A DNA stretch of 64,000 nucleotides, from contig OW028575.1 of assembly GCA_932294295.1 (NCBI GenBank), positions 15,442,058 to 15,506,057 of the forward strand, given 5' to 3'. The stretch's first letter is position 1, and the number at the start of each line of letters is the position of its first letter. Below the pieces are notes generated by a model. It searched no databases and was not told the DNA's origin. It worked only from the letters and a program-made list of their open reading frames with translations. Positions 38,543-51,798 of the stretch are shown piece by piece. This DNA comes from Alitta virens (taxonomy: Eukaryota > Annelida > Polychaeta > Phyllodocida > Nereididae). A program made the translations under genes and the position numbers.

Positions 38543-38595
38543 TGTAACATGGTGTGGACACTTAAACCTCATCTCATCATTCCGTCTGCCTCTGT
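38543..38595 (+). repeat. Dispersed 60-bp repeat family, copy 4
   Basis: 'gtaacatggtgtggacactt' then 'aaacctcatctcatcattcc' then 'gtctgcctctg'. Lies directly beside the SINE at 38183-38500, so the two may be parts of one composite element. Confidence 0.55.
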
Positions 38596-38741
38596 GTACT
38601 GGTATTACAAAAGTCAGAGTATTGAACAACTCAGATGTACATCACAAATCAAGTAATTTAGAAATGCATTTCAATATTGTATTTTTTTTTTATATTTCCA
38701 GATTGAATTAGTGGATTTGAGTGTCTCGAAGATCGTTGACA

Positions 38742-41700
38742 ATGGCAGAGTTTGTACAGCAATGCATCGAGGAGATGCTCCCAGAGCTGGAACAAATGGA
38801 AAGAGTGGGACTCTTCACTGCTGCAGAGACAAGGTGAGCAGAACTGAAGACTAGTTACTCTGGCAAGATAAATGTCAAGACTTACCAAAGAACTAACATA
38901 AGTAGTACGCTCTTGTTCAAGGTAGATCTAGAAATAAATCCTGATGTTAGAAATGTGATGGTGTTTCTGGAAAGTATACTTTCTAAATATTAGAAAATAA
39001 AGTGACCAAAGAAAGGTGATTATGAAGTCTCAGGATTTTAATGGTACTGATTAAGGGTGATGTACCTTAGTGGAGGGCATTTGGGGGGTCAGATATCACA
39101 TCCCCCTCATCCCCCTTATAGGTATGTCTGAGGTATTAAATTAACATAAATGAATCAATTAAATATGATAGTAAAAACATAGGATATCCTTACTCTATAT
39201 CTGAGATATGTATTCTTTTTATTGGACACTATATATGTTCTGATTATTCTGCAATTTTGTTGGGTCCATAAGCAGATAAGCATAAGTTACTCTCCAATTA
39301 GTTAACCATGTGCATTTCTGCAGTCAAAGATAAGTGTTCTGAAAGTTATAGCAGTATAAAGACTTATTTTGTTAGTTCAACATTGTTGCCGTTGCTGTGT
39401 CAATGTTTTATTTTCTTCCTTATAACTCAGTGTGTGAAAAAGTGTATCCTGATGGCATGCTTCTCTTCTTGATAAACTTATCATCATAGTTTTCAGTGTT
39501 TGTTATTTCATCTTTTTCTACTACTTGTATAATGTAACACATGTAAACAACCATGTATATATTAGTTTCATATGATACATACTTAACACAGTCATCAGTA
39601 TCATCCCCATTATTTACATGTCAACTACTCTTTACCTTAAGATGTTTCATATTTTTGCAGTTATAATTTTTCTGAAATCTGCTTATATACTATTTGCGTT
39701 CTATTTGTTATTTTGCAGTAAGATGATCTTTTCTGTAACCTTGTGCACTCATGGCTTCTGATTATTGTTATTATGTATTTACTATGTATTTCAGTCATTA
39801 TTATGGATTTTAATTGCTATCAGATTGCTTACTTTTTGAAGTTATCCTCTGAAAAAATGCATATTTACAATGTAACCAGGTGTCCATAGACTTATTATTT
39901 TTCCTGAATATAATAAGGTAGATATTATTTTTTTTTACTTTTTTGTTTTTGCACTTCTTAGGTCTATTCTAAAGAAGAGGAAAGCATATGAATATAAATT
40001 GAGGAGGAAGATCAGAGAGAAGGCTGATTTCCTGCAGTATGCACAGGTTGATATTTTGTTTAACTATGTTTTTCCTTTCATATATTTATTTCTTCTGTAA
40101 TTCAGTGCATGATATGTTTATTGTTAAAACCCAAAGTTGCACTATATTTCTTTATATTTACCTTTCAGTATGAAATGAACACTTTAGCTCTGGTAGAGAG
40201 AAGGCGCAAGGTGAGTGGGATTTTGCAAACGTTTGTCTTTTTTCTTTGATATTCTTTCTAAACCAAAGCAATGTTTCTGATTATATATCAGAGCTCAACT
40301 TAAGATATAATTCATAAGTTGTGAAGACTCCTTTTATAGTAAATTTCTAAAAAGTAAAAATTCTGCTACATATATTGGCTAGGGTGAATTAGAGGGCTAG
40401 TTTAATTTCATACAGTGGAAGCAACAGATTCAAAGACCACCCTTGTGTGGCGGTGGTGATGGTATAGGGCTTTACGTCCTGTACTTCTGCACCTGATGGA
40501 CTAATTAGGACAGGCAGGAACCATGGCAATGAGATGAAGGGAGAATATTTTTAAGTCTAGAAAATCACATGGAAAAACATTAAATATGATATTAAACAAA
40601 TCTAACAGGTCTAACACTCCTGAATTAATCAAGAATAAATATGATGTGCATAGCAGTCCAAAGTTAAACTCCAATTCCTTCAATGATTCTTTTTACAAAC
40701 ATAGCCAAGTCAATAAAATTACAAATTCCCAAACCGACCCAAAAACATACCTACCACATGTAAATCTAGTACAATCATTCACATTAATCCCAACAAATAA
40801 TGAGGAAGTTGCAGCATACTACATAAATTAAAACCAAACTTAGTTCCAGCCATGATAGTGTCAGCTCAAAATAGCTAAAAGAACATCTGAGGGAATCATC
40901 CATCCACTTAATCATGTAATCAATAGATCAAAAAATTGTTTAGCTAAAAAATAGTTAGTCTGAACATTGACACTGAAATTTCTGGTTGGCACAACCTTCC
41001 GGTCTCGGACCTTCACGTGCCAACCCCTTTTACATGTTATGCTTTATTGCAATCATGCAACAGAAACCAAATAAATTACAAATTATAATTACAAACTTGA
41101 GAGGAAAGCATAAGTGTATTTTATCTTGGAAGAAACATATTATACACTGCACTTTAAACAGTCTGACAGTTGGTGACCAATTTTGCTGACGTAACTACGA
41201 TTATTATTAAAATGAGCTAATTTTTTAAAGACAATTTATGTTTTGGCTAAAAAATAGTCTAGTTGATTCTATAATTTATTTTTTACTTTACAGAGGAATG
41301 GTTACAAGTTCAAAAAGGAAGATATTGATCTGGCAATACTCAAACGAATCAATAAAATATTAACTGTGAGTGCTCTCATTTAATATATATATGTATATTT
41401 GGATAAAAAGTAATTATTTTAACTTTATTCACTCCTGTAAATGCAATATATATGAAATACTCAGTCTGCTGGCTGATGGTAAAATTTTTAATGTACATTA
41501 TCAGCACTAACCAATCAGTTATGATTTTTGTTATCAGATGGCCTGCTACAGGTTTCAAGTAAGTGCAGTTTTATTCTATTTTTACAACTCGTGACTTTAA
41601 GAGTCTTCACCTGCATTTTGTTTTTGCTGTGAACACTACGGTGGCAGCACTGTGTAATTGCCAAAACTTGTGATGCCACCTAACGTTTGTATTTTTGCCA

Positions 41701-44490
41701 ATCCCTCTTTTAGGGAGAATATTGTGTTTCTTTGTCTTATGAAATAAAAATAAAATCTTTTAAGATTTAATGATATTGATTGAAACTCTTATTAAGATAT
41801 ATTTTATTCCACAATAGTTTGCAACTGTTTTTCATTCCTGTTTTCAAATTCATATTCAATCTGGTACATTAAAAAAAAAAACCCAAAAAAGGGGGGGGGG
41901 GGACCAAGAAAAGGATTTTGTTGATGGAATAGCAATACTACTGAGATTATGGGAAACTCTTTTATGCTTAGAATTCTAATGATTTGTTGTTGATTTGTCT
42001 GTAATGATACATATGGATTTAGTCAGAAGGTCTTATCAAGATCTATTTTTTTTACTTTTCAGGACGATGTTAAATTATGGTTAACCTATATTGACTATGC
42101 AAAGAAAAAGGTTGGTATGATGAATTAAATATGTTGCATGTTCTGGAGTGATTCATAATATGATTGTATAAATATTATTATAATCTTTTTTTTGCAGCAA
42201 GGAAAGGATAAAGTCAGTAAGCTGTTGACAAGAATGCTGCAAGTTCACAGTAAGAAGCCAGGTAGGGCTGGTTTGGGTCATTGAAGTATATTTTGGTGTT
42301 GTGTTTTGTTTCATGTAATTTCTATATCCATTTGTTAATCCAGAATTGTGGATCATGGCTGCGAAATGGGAAATGGAAGACCATGGATCGATGGACAATG
42401 CTCGAACACTTCTGCAACAAGGATTGAGATTCAATAAAGAAAACAAACAACTTTGGCAGGAGGTTAGGGTATTTTCTAATATGTCTGTCTCTTCTGTGGT
42501 TATGTTTTGATAGTTTTAAATGATGTTTCCTAGATATAGATGTTACTGGAGTGTTGGGAAATAATAAAATGTCTAAATTTGTGTACGTGTGCACCACTGG
42601 ATGCACAATAACCAAGAAAAGTATGTACATGATGTACATGGAGTTATTCAAAATACTAACATACAGCTGATTAAACTTTAAATGACTATTATTCTTTCAT
42701 TTCAGTATTTCAGAATGGAACTCCTAAATGCAGAGAAGGTAATACTTATTTTTCTGTTCATCTGTTTGTTGGACTGTGCTGCCCTCTTGTGTTTATGGTC
42801 ATTTAGATGTTGAATGATCATTAATCCCAGTAGACAAGAACATCTTTATGCATTCATCATAGATATAGACTTATACGAAATATAAACCTTGGTAAATTTA
42901 AGAAATTAACCTAACATATCATAAATATGTACTTTAAGATCCGGTTTTGAGTAGCCAGCTATGACAGCTTTGTCTAGTTTCAATTTGACAGGCCATTTTT
43001 TATGAAACTAATTGTACTCTGTACGGGAAGTTTAACTCATTTACATGCAGTCATCATGAGCATTACCAAATACTTTGAGTTTCTATGTACAATTTGAGTG
43101 ATGCATTTAATGCAAATATTTGAGTGTTATTAAATGCAAATTTTCTCCTTCCTGTTTAATAGGCTTGTTATTATTCTATCACTGTAACCATTGTTTCAAG
43201 TTGATTTATTGACGGGGAAGGTTCCATAAAAATCTTCTTTCGTTTAGAGATGCTGCAATGGTTCCTTGTTGGATACTTTTTACCCAGTTCTGTCTTCTCT
43301 GTTTTCTGAGTGGTTTGAAAAGGTTTCTCTTTATATCTAATACACTGTACTTGTAAGTCCAAACAAAAGACAATGAAATCTGGGTGAAAGAGCGTTGTCT
43401 GTGTGTGTGTGCAAATCATCATGCATCAACAGGTAGTATTTCAGATTGAAACGTACACGTCTCTTTGTTTCAAAAACTTTCAAAACTTGCGAAGCTTGGA
43501 GTTCTTCAAACTTTATCTTGTTAGCAAGTAGCTTCTTGTATCCTCTTAACACAACTTCTGGGTGGCCTCTAATGTTCTGCTTTTGATCTCAAGTTGAGAT
43601 CAATACTTAATAACCCTTTTGGAAAATTACAAGTGCCTTTTTTGTTTGCAGCTTCGAAAAAGAAAAAAGATCTTAATGGCCTCTGGTGTCCATCATGTTC
43701 GTACTCTTTTTACATTAATCAGATTTTTGAGTGCAGTTACTAGAACTAACAGATCAATGAAATATTGTAAAAAATTTTACAATTCCAGGATAAGGAAGCT
43801 GCAACTGACCCTGTGTGTAATGGAAAGGTAGCTGAGATAGTTTACGTGAAAGCGATGGAAATGCTGTTAGGTAAGTCTGTCTTTCATGTTTAAATATTTT
43901 TTATCATGATAACTAATAAAGAGAAGTGACTGTGATTATTGACACTCCAGAAGTCTCTTTAATATCTAAACTTTTTTGTATTTGCAGATGTGAAATTTGG
44001 TCTGTCGTTCATCAAAATAGCTGAGCTCTTCGATTTCACCAAGCCATTGATACATTCCTTAATGAATCAGTGAGTATGCACAATCTTGAATGCTATAATT
44101 TTGAGGACTTGTATATATATATTAAACTTTTCTTTCTTTAGAGCTATAAGTAACATTTTCACTTTTTCTTTTTTTAGGCTTGGTAAATGCTTTAGTCAGA
44201 ATGAATGGTATCTTGACATGATCGCAAGAAGGCATTTTCACGAAGCTAGTGTTGAATCCGCGGAGGTGACCAAGAAAGAAAGAGGTACTATTACTTAATT
44301 GACATTCTATTTGTGTGTTGTTAAGTCACTTTTATGGCACAGATTATGAACACCTATTATTGTTCTGAATAATTGCCTATACCCTTCGGCATGAATTGAT
44401 TTGTTGTAATTATCGCAGGCAGTCTGATGATAGATAAGGAGAATCAAGCATGGAAAGTTTATGAAGAGGCTGTAAAGACCACATCGACAG
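38742..44490 (+). CDS. UTP6: U3 snoRNA-associated protein 6, N-terminal half (14 exons)
   Basis: Exons: 38742-38833, 39962-40046, 40169-40210, 41294-41365, 41538-41558, 42063-42110, 42198-42261, 42344-42462, 42706-42738, 43652-43687, 43789-43870, 43988-44069, 44178-44284, 44419-44490. About 318 residues are encoded; human UTP6 has 597. Matches to UTP6: the start MAEFVQQCIEEMLPELEQME, YKFKKEDI, DDVKLWLTYI, ELWIMAAKWEMEDHG, YFRMELLNAEKLRK, IAELFDF and VYEEAVKTT. Family knowledge: UTP6 is an HAT-repeat scaffold of the UTP-B subcomplex of the small-subunit processome in the nucleolus, needed for 18S rRNA maturation. Exon 5 is a 21-base microexon. The donor of exon 10 (GGT|gtccat) is weak and its boundary is approximate. 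The last exon ends in a good donor (ACAG|gtagg), but no continuation was found in the remaining 19.5 kb, so the gene is partial or broken. Confidence 0.9.
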
Positions 44491-47400
44491 GTAGGACCGG
44501 TTTCCTTTTATTTTCGCATCCTGAAGTGGTTAGGGAATTTTATAATTGCTTTATTTCAGTGGTTATTGTTGTTAGCTCCCGATAAGGTTTGGGCTGTTGA
44601 AAATATTCAGTGTGAAAGTTTTTTTCATTGTCTGTCATGGACAAATAGTTTGTTCACATAATCATTTGACAGCACCAATATGTTACATAGTTCACGGCTA
44701 CAACACACCATTCTTAAGGTCATTCTTAAGGTCATTCTAAACGAGACCAAATTATTGTTGTACACTGTTTATAGTCATTATGCCTAAATAAAAATTCTTA
44801 ATGCTGCTTTTTGCTTGGACAATGTTTGCTCTCACTTCTCACTTCGGTATACTTTAGGGTTGTTGACATTCTGGTATACAAATTTACCTTGACTTGTTTT
44901 AATTCAGGGCATTAAATGTATATATTGATGTTTAGGAAAGTCTGTAACAGACTGCCAACCTTTTTTATTGTCTGTAGCCACTTCGGGATGTTGACATTTT
45001 GACACTTTTAAACCAAAATTCTGTTTAAGTATTTAGGATGTCAACGTTTTTGCATTTAACCTTTTTACTACAGCCTGATGATGTTTATACATGTACATTA
45101 TGGTAATTCTACACTATCATGTTTTCTGGATACTAAACAGAAGTGAGATCCGGAAAAGTTCTTCGTTTCGACTCTTTTAGCACAATGAAGAATGGAATTG
45201 ATCGATGTGTATAGAAATTTAAGAAGGAGCAGGTAGAGTGGAATTAGTGATGAGTGAAAAGACATGTTTATGTCAGTATGGGAGTGAATATCTGATATTA
45301 GCGGGGTCCTTCAGAGCCTTTCTTGTCATCATTTTTATGAGGTATGTCTGTTTGATAGTCTTGTCATGTAGAGCTGGAGTAGTTTTGCAAAGCAGTTGGC
45401 CCGAGAGGATAAAGCCTACTACGGCTAGGGCTTACGGATATGATGCCAGCAGAAGGACCTCCGTATCGAGAGACTTTGGAAATGGGTGGATTGTGGTGGA
45501 TAGCGACCAGACGGTCTCCTCTTCTTTGTGGTTTATTGTCATTCGATTGGGTCAGCGTAAATCCTTGATGTGAATCCATTATTGTGAGTGATCCTCATCT
45601 CAAGTGATTCGGCTCTTCTCTTGGAACTCGCGTAAATCTTCCGGGTAATACAAATTGTTTGGTATGTCTGATAGCATTTTCATGTTATCTATGGGAATTT
45701 TCTGAATAGTAATTAAACTGATGGATTATAAAAAGCAGGAGTTTAGAACCATCTGTTGTTAACTTTTACTTATGATGGCAAGTTTCAGTAGTTCTCCATG
45801 AGAATGTCCTATTTTACGTAGCTATATTTTAATTAGGGTGAAATATCAGTGAAGCCATGGAAGCTCTTGGCAGACAGCAAGAGTTATTTTAAAACCAATC
45901 TGGGGTAATTTATGTGAAAACACTTTTAGAGTTTCTATGCTCATGATTTATTACTTATTATTTTATTTTTGGTGTTTTCTAGAAGATACCTGATTTAGGG
46001 AATGTATACAAAGATTATCTTAATGTACAGACATCATCATTAGTCTTGATCTTTTTATATTGCCAACACTAACCTTAACAACATTTACAACCTGTGTTTT
46101 AGTGAAATAGCTTAACAAGCCTCTGTTACAATGGGCAACATGCATGATATGGGCGAATGAATGGGACTTGGGGGGCAGGGAGGCAGTGATTGTGGGTCCC
46201 TGTGGGCCCTCTCTGTTGGGTCAGGGGTTGTCAGGATGGCCCCCGGATTAACAGGATGCCTTGATAAATGAGCAGGTTGACACTGGGGCAAGGGGGTGAA
46301 ATGGATCACCCTGATTGAGCCCTGCTAAGCAGCTCTACAGAGGACACCCATATTGCAGCTCTCATTCATATTTCCATAGCATGGGGCCATTTGTAATTCA
46401 GTCATGCTGTGATACTTTGGTTGTGATGGTTTACATTGCAAGTCCATGTTGCAAGGGTAACAGAATTCTGATAGTTGTTTTTAGTGTGAGGTTTATATTT
46501 CCACTCACCTGTGTCGATTGTGATATGCAGCCTGACTTCTCGATTACACCTGAATACTATGGAGACTGAAAACAGTATAGCATTGTAAAATTGTGAAGTA
46601 CACGTATAGAAAATTAGCGGTTTATAATTTTTTTTTTTTATGTCATTATAAGCACCTTTTTCCTAATTGTTGGTTGTAATTTTGCCGTTATCTTAACTTC
46701 TAACTCTCTGGTATGCTCTTGGTTATTCATGCTGACTGTCTGTTCTGTCTGGCTTCATTTGGAGATCATCTGTCTTCACCTTGGTCACTGCATCACTCCT
46801 TGGTTTACAGCCACTATCTGTCACACCATGCAACAATGCATGTGATTAATTTGCTATTTACAGTATGCAGGTCATTCAGAGGGCTATGTATTATCATTTT
46901 ACCTGGAAGTGGCAACATTGTTTTGTACTTTGGTAGCTGTGCAACTAATGATATACAGTAGAACCTCGCCATGAAGTCACTTGTGACGCAAAAATACTGT
47001 GTAGTATATCATGAAACTTGGACTTTCTTAGTTACTCTTTATTTAACTGACTCATTTTACATGGAAGGCTATTCTTCGCATTATGACGGCTATCTGGACT
47101 TTTCCTGGGCCTCAAACAGGGCGAGTGACTCCTAACAAAGTGAATGACTCTTGAATTCGAAACTGTCATTATATAATTAAGTAAACTATCCGCACCTAAA
47201 TCGCAGTAAATCACAACGGCAAGCATCGCACTGGGTCCACTAATTTGTGGACTTGATTGCGAGGTGGTATTGACTGTGAGTTGGGCTGAAGGTGGGATTC
47301 CAGTGGAGGCCCGCTCGGTATCTAAGAGCTGCCTGACCACTGGCCATGCAAAATGTGAATGGGACAATAACAACTTGGCAGTAGATTTATTGTAGCATTG

Positions 47401-50400
47401 CACTGGACATACATTATTCTCAATGCTACCGATTTGAAGAGCTTGTTAGTCAGTTATGGAGAGATGACAAGGGTTTTTTTTTTTTGGTACATGCATTGGG
47501 TTTAGGGTTGGGTTTCTGGGTACTGTGAGTAGGATAGCAATTGCCAAAAAAATCATAGTCCAAAAACACTGAAAGGATATTGCAAAGATTGTATATCAGA
47601 GGTCATTCCACCCAAAAGGTCTCCTTTTACATCAAAATGTTGAAACTCCAGAAAAATCCCTCTTCGGATGCGGTGTATACATGGCCTCAACTTACACACC
47701 ATATATACAAGACACCACCAATTAAATCTCATGCGAACACCTTCCTATTAAGATTTAGTTCACAATGAGTGCTCACTGCTCAGGATAGGAATTGCATCCT
47801 GGACCTTTAGCGCAGCTGGTCGGGACCTCTAGCGCTTGTCCACTCAGCTGATAGATTTATTCCTCTTATGAATTATCGCCCGCATTCACAAGCAAACCTA
47901 TTTAGTTACCCAGCTGACATGGGATTCCATATCATAAGCTTGATGCATTGCATTTTGTCATGATAGAAATCTAGTTTACATGTCATTAGTTTATTTGTTA
48001 TTGCAGATCATTGATACAGAAGGGCACGACAACAAAATTGTTATGTGGTGTGATTATGGAGTGTTTAAATTATTCTGAACACAGTGAACAGGGATTAGGG
48101 CCTATTGTGTGTGAGGGGGGGGGGGGGGGTTGGGTCTGTCAGGTCATAATAATTGATAGTTGTAATATTATGTCATGAGGTTTTTTATTGGATGAATAAA
48201 ATATGGATGGTGAGCCATTTTGTGAAATAATTCATACTCTTTGGGTTACATATGAATTTGATATGTTTAGTGATCATTAGACAGAATTTGGCAGAGGTTT
48301 TGTCATGAGAATGAGTGCAAAACTAATGTGTACTGATACTGTAGCCAATTTTATACACGCCCGTATATGCAGCGCTCGCAAAAACCACGTAGGAGAATCT
48401 CTTACAACAGAAACATTTATTCACACTGTGGAGTTTGCCTCAATTCCTTCTATTCCAGCCATTTCAGATTCTATAGCCCACGTGTCACTTGCAGTCCAGT
48501 AGCTTTTATGAATTATGATGGATGTTGAATCATTTCTTACTCTGCTGGCAAATAAGAGATTTAGGTTTCCCACAGCTTTGGTAACAGAATCTTCTGAGGA
48601 TGCAGGGTTTTGAAGGATGCTACCTGTCTCAAAGTGCCTGTCCGAGGAATCATGAAATTGTAGAATTTGGTTTGGTGAATGATGGGAGAGTGTTGGCTGT
48701 TTGGTTGTTTGGTTGCATGGTTGGTTGTTTGGTTGGCTTGCTTGTCTACATGTTGTGCTTTTGTTCATCTAATGTAGATATTTTTGTAGAAACCTCTGTA
48801 TTAAGTTTAGAATAAAATTAGATGGCTATTGTGACATCAGCATTAGTTTAATGATCATAGTCATAAGTAAGACAGTACCCACTGTCCACCATTCTGCAAA
48901 ATGTTTCCTTTTCTTGAGTGTCTCACAGTATATTCAGCTCCCGAATGTGGCCCATCATTCTGGACTGATTACCTATAGATGGCTTTTTGTACGTCAATGT
49001 ATCTAAATCTACCTTGGAAGCTCAGAATCAAAGAAAGCAACCAAACAAGGAACCAAACAGAACACTAACCAACGTTTTCACCAAATCCGCCAGCGAATGC
49101 AGTGACATTTATTGAGGAACATGAAAATCCAATAGAAGTAAGAAGAGTAAACCTATGAATGTGCATTACATAGCCGCCTCTTCTATATCACTCTGGCCAT
49201 TCCTCTGCACCCTCTGGATTCATATAATGAATTACAAGGATGTCTGCTTCTATGGCCCTCTTTTGGGAGCTATGTTGTATCATATCCTTTTTATAGCAAT
49301 TTTAGGTCCTAGCGGTAGTAAAACAATAGAGAGCAATGTCAGGGTTTGTTTCTTAGATACCCAGTATTTATCATGTTTATGCCATCTACATGTTGTAATC
49401 TGCTGAGTGTTTTCTGGACAGATCTTTTTCACCTGGCACTGAAACTTGGGGTTCTGTGTTTGTATTAGGAAGGTCACGTCTTTGAGTTCCATGGATTTGA
49501 AGAGTCTAACCCCACCAAAATAATTTGTTACTTTGTTAAGCTGTGAAATGAGACAATTACAAATTTACTACCCCAATTTACCCTTCTTCATATTTGTTCT
49601 TAGAGAAGAGGAAGACTCCTGTATGTGGGTCCAACTGCAGGTCATCTGTCAGAAGGTCTGTAAGCAAGAGTCACTCTGAGTATCTGGAGTGGATAACTTC
49701 ATAATTCTCTACATTTAGATAATATTATAGTGAACGTTGTTCTAAGCTTGTTATTTGGAAGAAATTGCTCTTGATGTATGAGGTAGTGCAGTCTTCCAGA
49801 AGACCGTTTACCTTCCATAAACATGAAGGCGATTGTTATAGCCTTTGCTGAGATAACATCTTATATTTCTATATGGGAATGAACCTAGTGATGTCCAACC
49901 AGCCTCTGTATCAGCAACTATATTGATGCTCTGAGTCCAAGCCATCTAGTGCTTACATTGTATGCATGGAGCCTCCTTATCGTCTTATCATGTGTCCCAG
50001 AGAATGGAACAATATTCATGTCCCATAAATTTTACATCTATGTGCCCCGTGTTATGTGACATGTCAATTGATGTAGTGTTGTCACTGTCACAATGGACCT
50101 TGAATGGAGCATGCAAGAAGTTAGTATATGGAGACAAATGAAATGGTCTGTTTTGCAGCAGTCAGTCAGTTTTTATCAACATGACAAAGGGAGTCACACA
50201 GCCTTACAGGCTTACAAGTAACAAGTCGTGCATGCACAAAATATGCATGGCTATGGTGCATTCGAATGATTAAACTACTGAGTACTCACTACAAATAAGC
50301 CAGCAAAAGATTGTGTAAGATATTTGATTAAAATATGAAAATCTTCAATCTCTACTTAAAACGTAAACTTTATCCTGTCAACAAATAATTTCGATTCAGA

Positions 50401-50411
50401 CTAAACTGACT
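44491..50411. other. Intron of UTP6 or intergenic, no gene seen
   Basis: Open frames of up to about 120 codons occur (for example 47032-47403 minus and 48421-48768 minus) but show no family similarity and no consistent splice context. A 15-base G run lies at 48115-48129. A pogo/Tigger-like terminus lies at 46956. None of the expected C-terminal UTP6 exons was recognised. Confidence 0.5.
46956..46972 (+). repeat. Possible pogo/Tigger-type element terminus
   Basis: 'cagtagaacctcgcc' resembles the terminal repeat of Tc1/mariner-pogo MITEs (CAGTAGAACCTCG) and is preceded by TA. The matching right end was not found. Confidence 0.35.
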
Positions 50412-50550
50412 GAACTGAGCTATTCTAGGCAAAGATACCACTGTACATGTCAAAGCTGTAACACAGACTGTCACACAGTCCCAGATTTATTCTGAAGGAA
50501 TGCTTGTGAAATGTAAGACTTTTAGCTTAGGAGTGCTCCTGTTTCAAGGT
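50412..50550 (+). repeat. Direct repeat, copy 1 (about 138 bp)
   Basis: Shares 'aaagctgtaacac', 'gactgtcacacagtccc', 'ctgaaggaatgcttgtgaaa' and 'tgtaagact' with 51295-51433 in the same orientation, 883 bases away, at roughly 85 percent identity by eye. A second short motif, 'aataatttcgattcagacta', is duplicated at 50383 and 50565. Confidence 0.75.
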
Positions 50551-51093
50551 TTACATCCCGACAACAAATAATTTCGATTCAGACTAAAAACTTTATATTT
50601 TGGAAACCTGTTGTGCATATGAAGAGTATGAAGTACTAGGAATTGCCATTTCTTATTATGATTGGACTGAATGACCTCGGTTTGACCATCTCTCTGAGCT
50701 TAAATAGCAGATTCGGTGCGCAAAGGTCAGATTTTGTCTTATAACCTGTTGGCCACACAAGCCTACTGCTTGACCAATGGTCACTCTTGGTCAAGGATAC
50801 TGGACATGTATTGCAGATTGACTGAGATACATATTGATCTGCTGATACTTATCACAAGCTCATCAATTAATATGCTACTACTACGAGAAGGATTTATTAA
50901 TGATGCCATAATACACGAAACTGTGACTGCTGAAGTAGATTCAGGGATATTACAAATGTTACCATATTCTCCATTATAACTGCTGATGAAACTTTGCATT
51001 TTAAATTTTACCAGAAACTTTTAACAATTCTTTCCCATCATCATGACACTGTATATATCATTGATTTATTCATTGATTCATTCATCTAGTCAA

Positions 51094-51140
51094 TCAGTCA
51101 GTTAGTCAGTCAGCTAGTCAGTCAGTCAGTCAGTCAGTCG
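51094..51140 (+). repeat. (CAGT)n microsatellite
   Basis: Imperfect then perfect CAGT/GTCA units, about eleven in all, ending in a clean run at 51117-51139. Confidence 0.9.
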
Positions 51141-51294
51141 AGAATGCAGCCTACTTTTTTGTCAATCACAGAGAATATATACTAGATTAAATAGGCATGG
51201 AGGGTAGGTGGAGTTCTTACCATGCATGTGATACCTTTACTCCATGGCTTAGAATGTTTACTGTTTTGGACTCCTGGACATTAAACAGCTGACA

Positions 51295-51433
51295 GAACAG
51301 AGCTATTGTAAGCAAAGATACCAATGAGCATTTCAAAGCTGTAACACCGACTGTCACACAGTCCCTGATTTATGCTGAAGGAATGCTTGTGAAATGTAAG
51401 ACTCTTGGATTAAGAGTGCTTCTGTTTCAAGGT
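51295..51433 (+). repeat. Direct repeat, copy 2 (about 138 bp)
   Basis: Partner of 50412-50550. The copies bracket the (CAGT)n tract. They could be solo remnants of one retroelement or a segmental duplication. Confidence 0.75.
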
Positions 51434-51450
51434 AGCCATAATTCTTAGGG

Positions 51451-51798
51451 CTCGTTGCTACGCTTGAATCGGACCTACATGCCACAAATCTGGCCTGGAT
51501 GCTGATGGCCTATGAATTAATCAGATGGCTGAAGGAGGAGGATCAGGAGTATGTCTGGATCCAGTTACATGAGGCATTCATCAGGGCCTTTGCTGACACC
51601 CTGGCTTCCCCTGGGCTAGCTCCCCGAGACCACCACAATTTGCTGGCTGTCAGCTCGCGTCTACCTTCCTACCATGCTCCTGCTATTCCCAGCTCTTCTA
51701 TGGCTGCCCAGTTTAGTTGGCCTAGAGGTCATTGTTTGTTGTCAAGGCAGTTGGCTTTTAACTTACAATTTGCTACAGGAATTAGGCTTATTTGGTGA
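51451..51798 (+). CDS. Uncharacterised coding-like segment, GC-rich
   Basis: An open frame of about 115 codons follows a TAG at 51448-51450, which is also part of an acceptor-like 'ataattcttag'. It encodes an amphipathic, helix-like stretch (ESDLHATNLAWMLMAYELIR, then WLKEEDQEYVWIQLHEAF) and then a Pro/Ser-rich end. Base composition and codon look differ from the AT-rich surroundings. It may be a gag-like piece of a retroelement or an exon of an unknown gene. I do not recognise the family, and it may not be a gene at all. Confidence 0.3.
   Translation, partial: LVATLESDLHATNLAWMLMAYELIRWLKEEDQEYVWIQLHEAFIRAFADTLASPGLAPRDHHNLLAVSSRLPSYHAPAIPSSSMAAQFSWPRGHCLLSRQLAFNLQFATGIRLIW

Larger units (their letters stand above)
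34027..38701. other. Region upstream of UTP6
   Basis: No coding exon supported. UTP6 exon 1 starts at a 3' splice site (38701/38702), so its non-coding first exon and promoter lie somewhere here. A CpG-containing patch at about 34210-34640 is one candidate. It also holds repeats at 35818-36068, 36605-36655, 37501-37550 and 38183-38595. Confidence 0.4.

Noticed and set aside
45238..45573. 111-codon plus-strand frame after UTP6
   Set aside because: No similarity to the missing UTP6 C-terminus, no splice context, and an overlapping minus-strand frame of similar length.
47032..47403. 123-codon minus-strand frame
   Set aside because: No recognisable domain and no splice sites fitting a neighbouring gene; length is within chance for this much sequence.
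47806..47870. tRNA-like A box (tagcgcagctgg)
   Set aside because: No B box or acceptor-stem pairing follows at the right distance, so it is not a tRNA gene.
48421..48768. 115-codon minus-strand frame
   Set aside because: The N-terminal part reads through a low-complexity 'ggttg/ttggt' stretch (Gln/Asn/Pro-rich by composition), with no family similarity.
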